Assembly: GCA_001655205.1 (NCBI GenBank)
Contig: LPNZ01010410.1
Coordinates: 1 to 46,351 of the forward strand
DNA from: Lenisia limosa
Lineage: Eukaryota; Breviatea
DNA: 46,351 nt
Reading direction: 5' to 3'
A program made the position numbers and the translations under genes. The first letter of the stretch is position 1. Each line of letters opens with the position of its first letter. The notes beneath the pieces are model-generated. The model saw only the letters and a list, made by a program, of their open reading frames with translations. It was not told the DNA's origin and did no database searches. This document shows, piece after piece, positions 34,101 to 44,107 of this stretch.

Positions 34101-36438
34101 TCTGGTTTGGACAAACATCAACACAGTTAACACGGATGGCAGCCTCGTGAACTTGCTCATGAGTGAAGAGCTGGAAGGTCAGATGGGCTTGTTGAGAACA
34201 GCACAAACCTTAAGTCTTGGGAACACGCTGATGTCCTTGATGAGGATCCAGCCGGCAGCATCCATGAGGCGGCGGAAGTACATGTCGTGCCAGAGGTTGT
34301 CTTGGGAGAAGTAGAACGACCTTGAATGTGAACACAAGCTTCATCAGAAGATTGTTAATTCTACCCCCTCGCAGCCTACACTTGAGCAATGATGAACTGA
34401 CGGATCTCGCTTTTGGTAGTCAGACGAATGTTGACGACCTACATCGTTAAGCACCGAGACTTGTTCATTGTAAAACAAAAGAATAAATCTGATGTTATAC
34501 TGATATGTCATGACAAAAAAAAAAAAAAAAAAAANNNNNNNNNNNNNNNNNNNNNNNNNNNNNNNNNNNNNNNNNNNNNNNNNNNNNACATAAACAAAGA
34601 CACCCATGCTCACCTCTCCGAACTCATTGCGTGCCGGGACTTCGTACACCTGTCCAGCCTCCTCAGCCTGTGCATCGCTGTTGCTTCGGGCACCGCCGCG
34701 ACCGCCTCTACCGCGTCCGCGACCTACACCGTCAGAGGGGGGGGGGGATGATAACTAATACTAGATAACAAAACACTGTCTCACTTGTATAAAAATAATT
34801 CACCAAATCATGTTTCATTGACACAAGGAAACAGAATTTTTCTCTTAGGGGGCCATTGATTTGTATTTCCGGATAAAAATAGGTTAAAATATTTGATTTA
34901 CTATTTAAATTAGTGGCGGTGTTGGCGGCGATGTTTTCCTTGGTATTCATGATGGTTAAGAAGGAAAAAAGGTGGACCTGGGAGATGATAATACAAAAAC
35001 CGTTTATTGGAACAACTTTATTTGAATGAAATTTTATCTACCTCCTTGAGTAAAAAATTATTTATCAATCGCCCACTTAAATTTATTACCTAAACTTAAA
35101 TATAAAACTAAAATCAATCGCACCCTTAGAAGACCAAAGATCATGCTACAACATACCTCCACGTCCACGACCTCCGCGGCCGGCTGATCTTTCAGACTAA
35201 AAATGTCACAATACTATCATTCAAACGTAAGCCCAAAGTCCAGTGGAGCAACACAAGAAGCATCCGAACCCACGTCATCCTTCTTGTCAACGGGAACCAG
35301 GTTGAAGCCCACTTGTACGGGTTGCTCCTCCTTGATTGTCAAAGAAAGAACAATCATTATTGCATAGCTTCACATGAGACCCACCTTAGCGGTCTTCTTT
35401 CCCTTGGTCTTGCCGACCTTCGGCTTCTTGCTGTCCTTGGCCTCCTAAACAATGAGTCGACAACCCTCAAGAAGACCCAGAGAATGCCTTCGCACCTTTG
35501 GGGGATTGGCGAGAGAGGGCCAGTCGCCGGAAGCCTTGGCAGGGGCCGTGGCACCAGACTGGGGGGTAAATTCAATCCATGTGGCCATGTGGATGTTGGT
35601 CATTGCTTTGTGTTCAACAGGACTATTGGCCTCTACTCACCTTCGAAGTGTCCCATTTGCGGTTGGAGGGGGCCTCAGTGGGTTCTGACGCTGTCACCTC
35701 CTCCTTCTTTGCCTCGGCCTTAGGGGGAGACTTGGCTGCGGGAGCTGCAAGCGGTGAAATATGTCTTCCATTATTGTTTGCAGCTTGGAACAAATGTATA
35801 TAAAAGGAAGGAGCGATGGAAGAGGGGGAAAAGAGGAAAAGATTAGCCCATACCTTCGCCAGCTGATGACTCTGATCTTCCTCCACGTCCACCACGTCCT
35901 CTTCCTCGTCCACCACGTCCTCGAGCGGCTTCTTTCTTCTGATTGCGAACTTCGCTCTGTTTTTCAGTGTTTGAAATGGTCTTCTGACGCTGCTTTTCTT
36001 TTTCCTCGTGCTCCTTTTGTAAATTGGTGAGCTTCACCTCCTAAGAAGTGGGGTTAGCGTCATAGAAAGAGGAATACTTAAGGAATAAAGCCTGATAGGA
36101 GGAAGATATCCCCAAAACATAATATTACTCCTAAACTTATCAGCAAAAATGCCATTTAACATTAATAAAGAGATTGGCAACATGCACTCCTCGATTAAGA
36201 AAGCACACCTGCTTAATACTTATTTATTTGTACTAATAAACCTGAAAAGCAGGCAATACTACACAAACACCGTCAAGGAAGAAGAACATCAAAACGAATA
36301 TGGAAGAAAGACGCAATTACTGCCCAGTAATACCTCATCTTTAGAGTGCTTGGGCTCATAGACACTGGAAGGACGCTTCTTTCCCCATACAGAAACGGGG
36401 ACAGATTGATCTGATGGCTGAGCGCCAGCTTCACTCAT
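31190..36438 (-). CDS. LARP1: La-related protein 1 (La motif plus DM15 region)
   Basis: LARP1 binds the cap and 5'TOP motif of ribosomal-protein mRNAs and controls their translation and stability under TOR. The start is at 36438 ([20 protein letters not shown]). An RGG-type tract ([15 protein letters not shown]) and Lys/Glu-rich exons follow. The La motif is split: [10 protein letters not shown] (about 34380-34410), then [20 protein letters not shown] and [13 protein letters not shown] (about 34210-34318). Mid-protein exons include [12 protein letters not shown] and [16 protein letters not shown], both LARP1-specific. The DM15 repeats are clear: [20 protein letters not shown] (about 32175-32240), [39 protein letters not shown] and [17 protein letters not shown]. 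The last exon, EFPHLNKKH, ends at TGA 31190-31192. There are about twenty introns; three contain an 80-bp repeat. A gap lies at 34535-34587 after an A run. Confidence 0.92.
31838..31919 (+). repeat. LARP1 intron repeat, copy A
   Basis: The unit of about 82 bp runs from AAATAACCTCAGATC through a CGGC-CAAA-GCCG hairpin and TGGTAGTAACGAAATAATAAG to CTTCACAGGCT. It lies inside the intron whose donor end is at 31945 on the minus strand. It differs from copy C at two positions. Confidence 0.92.
32963..33042 (+). repeat. LARP1 intron repeat, copy B
   Basis: Same unit as copies A and C with a few more changes (for example ACCTTAGATC, AAAGGTCG, and CTTCAGAGGCT at the right end). It lies in a 163-bp intron (32916-33078), so it makes up about half of that intron. 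Confidence 0.92.
33208..33289 (+). repeat. LARP1 intron repeat, copy C
   Basis: Nearly identical to copy A, including both ends. Its hairpin is GGC-CGAA-GCC, the same as in the 3.5 and 6.2 kb repeat copies. It lies in the roughly 190-bp intron between the MTLK and DDEDSEED exons. Confidence 0.92.
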
Positions 36439-36868
36439 TGTGCTCTAATTACTTATAAGACAACTGTCTTCCTCCACTTAAGGGCTAGTTTCGCAAAAAA
36501 GCGTTCTGGAACAAATTATAAAAAATATTATACTTTACAAGCTACGGTTTTTAATTGTTAATAACGGATAATAATAGTATTCAACTGTAAATGTAAAGAG
36601 GACATTTTTTCCCAAGATTTTTTGAAATAGCAGCGGCTCGACAGAGCCATTGCACCTTTCCCCAAAATTGTCCTTGACGGTACCAGGTCTTTCCATCCAT
36701 CTCCCAGCTTTCTGTCTCCAAATTACATTAATTTATAAAACAGCAGCAAATCTTATTAATTTGTGTGGTGCATATTTTGTCATTGAAAGGCGGTCATTCT
36801 TCTTGATTGTGATTATTTGTTGCTGCACAAGATGTGAATTTTTCAGAGAACTTTTCCTATAAAACAAA
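36439..36868. promoter_or_regulatory. Divergent promoter region between LARP1 and the coiled-coil gene
   Basis: This 430-bp spacer lies between opposed start codons. It is AT-rich, with a TTTCGCAAAAAAGCG stretch at about 36490-36504. No defined element is recognised. Confidence 0.5.
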
Positions 36869-39800
36869 ATGGCAGTGAAATCTCTGGGAGAGGCTGCATC
36901 AGTGTCCTCATTGCTACCAGGTATGGCGAATTTGTTGTCAATAAATTTGTAACGTTTCAGGCTATTATTTCTCGTTCCCTTATTTTTCATCCCTTCGAAG
37001 GTGGGCTGAAAGTATATTTAAACATTTAAAGTGGAGTAGATTTGTAACCTTCTCCAAGATCCATTTTGTAAAAACAGTTGCCTAATATTGGGTTTTTTGG
37101 TTAATGGGAAATGTAAGGTTACGTACATTACTACATGTTTCGCAAATAACCAACATCAGTTTGGCAATTGAAACCGGAATACAGAACGCCAGCCCCGCAA
37201 CATCCAATCTTCTGTTCCCAAATGCCAACTCTACCTCCCTTCCAGTGCTCCCCAGATCCTATCTCACCCCGACTCCCACTCCAAAACCAACCATCGCTGA
37301 GCATCCAAAAGTGTCCCCCATTCCCCCCCTCGTAAATGACCAGTCCACCCAGGGTAATGATTTATCTGAAGATTCGGTTCTTTTGACACCAATGAGACCC
37401 TTTGGTGAGTTGGGATGGTGCCAAATTTCCAACCTTGACCTAACAATTTCAGGGAACCGTCCCACTGGAATGTCCCCACGAGTCTCTCGAGTGTCCCCAC
37501 CAACTCATTCCTCTGACCATGCCAAACAGGCTTCCCCAGGTAAGTGTCAGGTTCCTAGTGCCTTTTCTTGATTTGCGTGAATTATAATGTCCTTTTGTGA
37601 TAGCACCTAATCTGCAGGGTTTGACAGACGCTTATCATCTCGGGACCTCAGTACGCCTTCAAGATTGTGGGAGGGGTGACGAGACGATATTGTATTACTA
37701 ATATCTTTTTTTTACTATCTAGAAGAAAAACCATTCAACCTCCACCAAAATTCCACGAGGAACCGACAGGTGGGTTCTTACAAATACATAAAGAGTTTTT
37801 TTTGAGCAAGCGTTTACTTTTTAGAGCTACATGCAACTATCTCTTCATTATCCTGGAAATTGGACCTTGAAAAAGAGTGAGTGAAGCAGTTTTTTATTTC
37901 TTCAATGTTGACTTTTATTGATAGTCAATTTACAAGAGCAAATAATTGACGATTCAGAACTGTGGAAAGATTACAACAATCCCTTGCTGAGCAAGAACAC
38001 CAGAACTGCAAAAGTGGGAACTTAGCACAACTTCAACGTCAAAATCCAATCATAATTTTGTTATGTTTGTTAACAACCCAGTGTCAGCTGACTTGAAGTC
38101 TTCACACATTGAAAGGGAAGTTATCTCCGCTGAACGTAAAGGTTATTGGAATGAATGAAAACTCAATTTTTCTCAACACAATGACACTTTTAACTATCCA
38201 GGACACGCAGCCCTCCGTTCGGAGTTTGCTGAGCTCCAACTTCAACTCCAAAAATCAGTGCGTTCACTTGAGGCACATCATGACTGACGATTTCTAGGAG
38301 CTTTCTAGGGCCCAGCTTCAAGATAAACTCACAGAGCAAGCCGGACAGCTGACGTCAGCAAGGAGGTCTCTTCAGGATGCCTCGGAGCGGTTCACTGGTT
38401 GGCTGCCATCGTTAAATGGACTCACTGCTTTGAGCGTTTTACTATTTCCCATTGGGTACTGCACCTGCTCATTTGATAGGATTGGCAGCTGGTATGGCAG
38501 AGAGCAGGGAACTTCGCTGCACCACTGAAGAAAAATGTAAGTACCAGACATGTCGCTTCATTCATCTCTCACAACACAATATAGTGCGACAATGTCTTGA
38601 GGAACTGGAAAACACCAAGTTTAGGCTACACGAAACCAAAAACAGGAACCAGTACGCCGATGACACTTCGAGAAATGACATTCAACATGAAATCCGGAGC
38701 AGCATCACGGAGGAACTGACTGCTCAACATCAGAAACAGCAGGATGAACTGCGAACTGTTCTCAACACCCAGCTGACAGCACTTCAGGAAAAGTGCGAGA
38801 AAATCTCCAGTGACCTGGCTCATGTGGCCATGGAGAAAACGGAAACTGATCGGGCGTTAAAAACGGCAAGAGAGGAAATCACTCTCAAGGACAATGAAGT
38901 CACAAGGCTTCAGGAAACTGTTAAGTCGCTGAGTGACCGTCAAGTGCTGAAGTCTGACGAGAACAAGCGGCTTGAAGAGCAGGCCCAAGCATCCTCAGAT
39001 CTGGCCCAGCAGCTGTCAAGAGAACACAGTGTTGAAGTTGCTGGCTTGAAGAAGCAACTAAGCACTCATGAGAAAACTGTCGAGCTGCTTCGTACTGAAT
39101 TGGAGGGTCGAATCCAGGCTGACAGTCACACTAAAGAACAGCATAAGGCTGAGGCCAGTGCCGCCAACGATCGGGCAAGTCAAGCTGAAAGACGCTGTGC
39201 TGATTTGGAAAAGCGCTTTGAGTTGGAGGACTCGTTTACTCAATTGCCTGGTATGCCTGGTTTCATTCTGTTTTCTATTTATTTTATTTTTTCCCCTGTA
39301 AATGTATTACAAGATAAGGTTACTTTTTACTATTCTCAAGAAGGTTCGCTGTACATATCACTCCTTCAGACCCTTCGTTAAACGAAACGACCCTGAAGTT
39401 ACAGCTTGAAGAAACCAGGCAACAATTGACCTCTGCACACGCCCAGCTCACTGCCTCCCAAGAAAGGGCAGCCATATTGGATAGCGACTTCGAGACTCAG
39501 CAGTCTCTCCTCGCCAAGTCTCAAAGTTGGAATGACTTCTTCGACTTTTTCTTGAAACTGGTGTTGACTTTTCCCAGGCCGGCTTGAAGCAGCCCAGCAT
39601 ACCATTGCCACTGTCAAGCAGGAGCTGGGCACTTCTGCCGCCGAAGTCGAACAGCTGAAGGTCCTGCTCGAGTCCGAACAGTTTGCAGGGCTTTGGCAAC
39701 GGCAGCGTTGATAATGCTGACTTTTCAGAAAAGACAATGAGCAAGGGTTGGAAAGACTCAAGTCTGAGCTGCAGCAATTTAGGCAAGAATCTTATAAAAG

Positions 39801-40788
39801 TATGGCCTTGCAGAAAATAGAACGATATAATAAGATAAACATGTATCGTCGTCTTACCATTGTACAAAATTATATGGTAGTTTCATAATATCTGAAATTC
39901 TATCCGTTCACAGTGTTTAGTGAGCCGGGACCAGGACTCTGTTGAAGGTAAGGTTGCTAATGACAATGCCATTAAAGACGCCCTTCTGACAGAGTCTATT
40001 ACAAGTGGGTGGATCGACTGCTTTTTTATATTTCGTATTCAATTTTCCTCACCACCCAGCATCTATTCTCTCAATGAAGGCTGCTATTCTGTCCATCCAC
40101 CAGTCCATCAGACCTGCCTCCAACATGGAAACTATCATAAACATCCCTGAACGTAGGTTTGGTTTGTTTTTATTGTAATAGTTCGTTGCCTTCTCGACTG
40201 TATGACATACTACATGTATTTGGCCACTACTCTATGTGATAATTGATTCAAAACAAGTTTACTTCTCTATAGTTCCAGATGGGGCCACACCAACTGATGT
40301 TCTGGCGTTAGTGAGATCGCTTTCTGTTGTGAGCTGAGGAATATCTTTTATTCGAATCTCTGGCTCATTTAACTTTCAAAATGCCGTCTTTTGGTGCATT
40401 ATGGGAAATTATTGCGCAGGGCCTCTCGGAATCAATAAAAGAGCTCCAAACGGCGACAAGTGATTTCTCGACCCTGTATACTGACATGATGGGGAGTCTC
40501 AAGAGGTCTTCCACGGTCAGTGATTACTCTGTTTTATTATCTAATTGAAGTAGGCAGAGCAATCTACAAACAACCCCCTCCTTGATTACCTCAATTAGTG
40601 TTTCTTATTTATTTAATAGTTGTGTACATTATTAGTATTATGTTATTTATATGCATATATAGTAGCTATAATATGATATACTATAATAGATATATAGTAT
40701 ATGATATATATTACATGTATAATGTAATGGTTCAGAGGAAATCTCCGATTATGCCTCAGAAGAAAAGTTGAATGTTAAATTGAATTGA
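36869..40788 (+). CDS. Long coiled-coil protein with Ser/Thr/Pro-rich head
   Basis: The start ATG gives MAVKSLGEAASVSSLLPG. A Pro/Thr/Ser-rich head follows (LPRSYLTPTPTPKPTIAEH, PRVSRVSPPTHSSDH, SRDLSTPSRLW). From about 38190 to 39800 the protein is an extended heptad-like helix: SEFAELQLQLQKSVRSLEAH, AQLQDKLTEQAGQLTSARR, then a long exon (about 38583-39250) with LEELENTKFRLHETKNRNQ, TELEGRIQADSHTKEQHKAE and SQAERRCADLEKRF, and later TLKLQLEETRQQLTSAHAQL. Later exons read SILSMKAAILSIHQSIRP and ESIKELQTATSDFSTLYTDM. A TGA lies at 40786-40788, just past a possible donor, so the gene may go on to 41467. The layout suits a cytoskeletal, centrosomal or tethering protein, but no specific family is recognised. 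Confidence 0.7.
40640..40730. repeat. AT-rich TATA/ATATGATAT tract
   Basis: Overlapping TATATAG, ATATGATAT and TATATTACATG words make up a low-complexity, self-complementary stretch, probably within an intron. Similar tracts occur at about 3385-3465, 18075-18110, 41720-41840, 42070-42130 and 46260-46295. Confidence 0.7.
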
Positions 40789-40854
40789 GACATCAATAAT
40801 AATTACATCTAATATATAAAGCTGTTTAGGCTACTTAATCCAAATTTGGTGAAC

Positions 40855-41467
40855 AGTAGGAGAGTCGACAGACATATCGTCACATTCCCACCTAAATTGT
40901 GTGACATGCAATACATGGAAAGATTTGCCCACCTGTTTGCAAGAAGATTCCAGTGACGAAGTCCCGCTAAGTAGAACGAATGGTTGTAGAGAGGTAGTGA
41001 ACTCACTTGGGGGTCACAATTACAATTTATCAGAGATACTATCAACTACAACCAATACTCCAGCATACAATGGACAGAATCTGCACCTTTCGGAATAACT
41101 GCGTTATGATCGGCCTGAAGGGTGGAGGTGGTTTTCTGATGTGTTATCCTCAAACGAAGCTGCCGCTTTTCGGATCCAAAAGGAAGCAAAACACAAATTT
41201 GAAATACCAACCAAATCACTCAGAATCGCAGCTGAAGTAGAACCTCCTGTTGGGTAAATGATAGGGCGATTAAATGATTGAATTTTGGAAAAGGCTTTGG
41301 AGTTTTATTTTCCAAAATTTGGTAACACTGTCCAATGCCCAGATTTGCCTCGTCATACCAGGATTTCCCATCATGTGACCTTTGAAGAGGCTTCCCGTTA
41401 CGCTAATAGTATCAGAATGGTTCTTGTAACAGATGAAAAAGGACACCAATGCAAACTTGAAATGTAA
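40855..41467 (+). CDS. Exons at the 3' side of the coiled-coil gene, or a separate small gene
   Basis: One exon reads STDISSHSHLNCVTCNTWKD and SSDEVPLSRTNG (about 40865-40990). A second, after an upstream stop that requires an acceptor near 41115, reads WRWFSDVLSSNEAAAFRIQK and KHKFEIPTKSLRIAAEVEPP. The last reads KALEFYFPKFGNTVQCPDLP and HHVTFEEASRYANSIRMVLV, ending at TAA 41465-41467. Composition is clearly coding, but no domain is recognised. They may be the C-terminus of the coiled-coil protein. Confidence 0.5.
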
Positions 41468-41584
41468 GACAGTTGAGGATTTAGCGCAGTACCACAGGGA
41501 AGAACTGAACTAAACGATAGTAAACGACAACGTGACATCGGATCGAAAAAGAACAGTACAACATAATACAATTATGGGAATTTA

Positions 41585-43057
41585 TTCCAAAAAAAAGTAC
41601 CTCAACAAGGTTCATGGTTTCTGTAGACATATGACCCCAATCATCTTGGCCAAATGAGTCATCTCCTGAGGGTGGGTGGTAAAAGCATACTACACAATAG
41701 AGTGGATATAATTAGATACATGTATACATACATATCATTTGATATGATATGTATAATTCAGTTAACTGCTTATACTTAAACATATATGTATGTATATTAT
41801 ATCATATGATATATATATATATACTACATACTATATATATATTACTATTATGTACATTAGACAAAATGCAAAACATGATAAGGTGAAACTTGTTGATGAA
41901 ATAAAAAATAGAACATTGGGAGGTTCACACACCTAAGGATCTTGGCTGGTAGTTTGGCCCGACCCCAGTGGCTAGAACAGAAGTTGTACGTGAGGAAACC
42001 GTCTAAGGAAGGTGAGATATAACCTACATCCGCAGTCTTTTATTATGTCATAATATATTCACGACCTTAGTAATTATATCATAGTAATATAGCTATATCA
42101 TATATATATATAGTATATGCATATGATAGGTAATATTATAGCAATGAGAAATAAAAAACAAGGCTGTATCTGGTCGTAGCCGTCTACACCATCACGCTTA
42201 GAGATATTGAATTATAGTACAATATTAATTCACCCAATCATTTGCCTTACAACTATGTGCACACAGCTTTCTGCGTGCCTCATCAATAGCTATATCGATA
42301 TATTATTTGTAAGTCTTATTTTAGTAAAAGAGTCAAAAAATAGTGACGTATATATATGATAGTGTTGACATACATTTGCATAGGATAACGCCAGCATCCA
42401 AGGACCATCAGGCTTGTCAAAGTCGCAATAGACCTTCAAAATGCTCCCTGATTGCAGCAGTCTTCGTTGACCTGACACTGGGCATCCTAAGGAGTGACCA
42501 TGAACCCTAAAACTGAAAGAGTCATGAACATAGTGCAACCTTCTTCCTGAGACTCCAAACACGAAGCAAACACCATCTTGCTACAAATGCTCGCATCCAA
42601 CTGCATTTTGTGAGAAGAGAAGTCTTTTGTTCTTCAAAAACACATTCTTTTTGGATTTATCTCTCCCCATATGAACTCACTTCGGATAATTTAGTGTCAA
42701 GGCGCGACTCCTACAATCATTAATTGTGAGCATCCCTTTTGTGATTACCTCAAAAGAAATATATATTTTAAGTTTGAAAAAATAGAGTCACACTTACCGC
42801 TTCATCAACGTATTGCTTGTTGGCAATGTGCATGGGTAGTGAAGGAGCTCCAACCTCAATCCCAGTCGAGCTTAACCTGAGTAGTCTGTTATATGCCAAT
42901 TATCGCATAAATTGCTGTGAAAGTAATAATACTCAAATAGGATGGGAAACAATCATTATCCAAAGAAAAGGTAGAAAGGGCATGCAACCTACTTAAAGCA
43001 AGCACAGCTGGAGATGATAAGAACAAGGAGAAAGCAGGTGATGTGATTCATGGCCAT
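41585..43057 (-). CDS. Small secreted protein with a fibrinogen-like segment
   Basis: The start at 43057 gives a signal peptide, MAMNHITCFLLVLIISSCAC. The next exon reads STGIEVGAPSLPMHIANKQY (about 42810-42875). The key exon reads LKVYCDFDKPDGPWMLALSY (about 42375-42445), which resembles the VYCDM-DGGGWTL strand that opens fibrinogen-related and fibrillar-collagen C-terminal domains. Later exons read DGFLTYNFCSSHWGRAKLPA (about 41940-42005) and GDDSFGQDDWGHMSTETMN (about 41615-41670). The 3' end was not resolved and is placed near 41585. An intron carries a dispersed repeat copy. Extracellular location is likely; ligand unknown. The Trp is kept but the usual GGG is replaced by DGP. Confidence 0.5.
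41720..41840. repeat. AT-rich palindromic tract with repeated ATATGATATG words
   Basis: Short self-complementary words (ATATCATATGATAT and TATATATATA types) cluster in an intron of the secreted-protein gene. They could form hairpins or cruciforms and are likely to mutate fast. Confidence 0.7.
42161..42281 (+). repeat. Dispersed hairpin repeat, copy 4 (intronic, full length)
   Basis: It begins AGGCTGTATCTGGTCGTAG and contains ACACCATCACGCTTAGAG, ATATTGAATT, CATTTGCCTTACAACT and CACAGCTTTCTG. It ends GTGCCTC. It aligns with 3531-3648 along nearly its full length. It lies in an intron of the minus-strand secreted-protein gene, in antisense orientation to that gene. Confidence 0.8.
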
Positions 43058-43899
43058 CTGCAGAGAAGGAACCATGATGCCTGACACTTAACAGGGAATA
43101 TAGGACTAAATAGGGTAGATGATAGGAGCCTCCGCGGACCTCGGATCGGAGGCTGGGTTTGTTTTGCTGCTGGTGGGTAGCGCTGGGTAGGCGTTGTATT
43201 CCAATTGTATTTCTGTCCTAATTTATAATTTCAGGGGGTCTCACAGGTGGGAATGAGGTTGAAGCCTGAAGTCACAAAAATTTCGCCGCAAATGCCGCAA
43301 TTTTTGGGGATAAGGGGAGGGGGGGCTGGCTCTCGGTCTCGGTAAAAAGACTGAATTTCTCGATAAATCCTCGAAAACTATCGATATTTTCCCGAACAAG
43401 TGAACAAGTGAAGCCTCTGCCTCGGTTATGGGTAGTTAGTGTAACTCTCTAACTGGTGTTGATTTTCATGCGTCCAATCAACGTCCAACGCCATCTGATT
43501 TGCATCAGCCCCAAGAGTCTCCTCGTACGAGGTAGTAAGACTTAAAGACGCAGGCGGGTTCAGATGGGTTCACTGCGTCTGTCAATATCCAACGTCTTTC
43601 TGTTCTTTACCACTTTTAGACAATCTGCCGTCTGTCCGCCATTCATCATTCTAATTAACTGATTTTATAGCTCTAATAACCTTGCTTCTGAGTAAAACGG
43701 TGCATATCGGGATGAATAACGAATTGGAATACATAATCCTCCTACATTTCCTCAACCATGTAACAATGGACACCAAGCTACAAGCAAGTTGTTTACTCAT
43801 TGATCAGTGGAGTTTGTTCATCCACTCCCTGTGAAGTCGGTCATTCAATCGATGGTGAAACGGTAGAATAGTAGAGAATGAAAGAATGCAAAAAAAAAA
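43058..43899. promoter_or_regulatory. Upstream region of the secreted-protein gene and 3' side of the transporter
   Basis: It has an 8-bp stem, AGCCTCCG (43127-43134) with CGGAGGCT (43147-43154). A GC core in AT flanks follows (AATTTCGCCGCAAATGCCGC, about 43288-43310), with outer CAAAAATT and AATTTTTG arms that pair. No coding sequence is supported between about 43060 and 43800. The 3' end of the transporter may reach into this stretch. Confidence 0.45.
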
Positions 43900-44107
43900 N
43901 NNNNNNNNNNNNNNNNNNNNNNNNNNNNNNNNNNNNNNNNNNNNNNNNNNNNNNNNNNNNNNNNNNNNNNNNNNNNNNNNNNNNNNNNNNNNNNNNNNNN
44001 NNNNNNNNNNNNNNNNNNNNNNNNNNNNNNNNNNNNNNNNNNNNNNNNNNNNNNNNNNNNNNNNNNNNNNNNNNNNNNNNNNNNNNNNNNNNNNNNNNNN
44101 NNNNNNN
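43900..44107. other. Largest assembly gap (208 N)
   Basis: This run of N follows ten A and probably hides the last exon or exons of the sugar transporter. Other gaps: 303-378, 4745-4841, 4996-5109, 6280-6360, 10119-10198, 17273-17346, 34535-34587, 45048-45132, 46065-46182. Confidence 0.95.

Noticed and set aside
39399-39867. Minus-strand frames of 120-139 codons
   Set aside because: They mirror the coiled-coil exons of the plus-strand gene; long antisense frames are common opposite Glu/Gln/Leu-rich helices.
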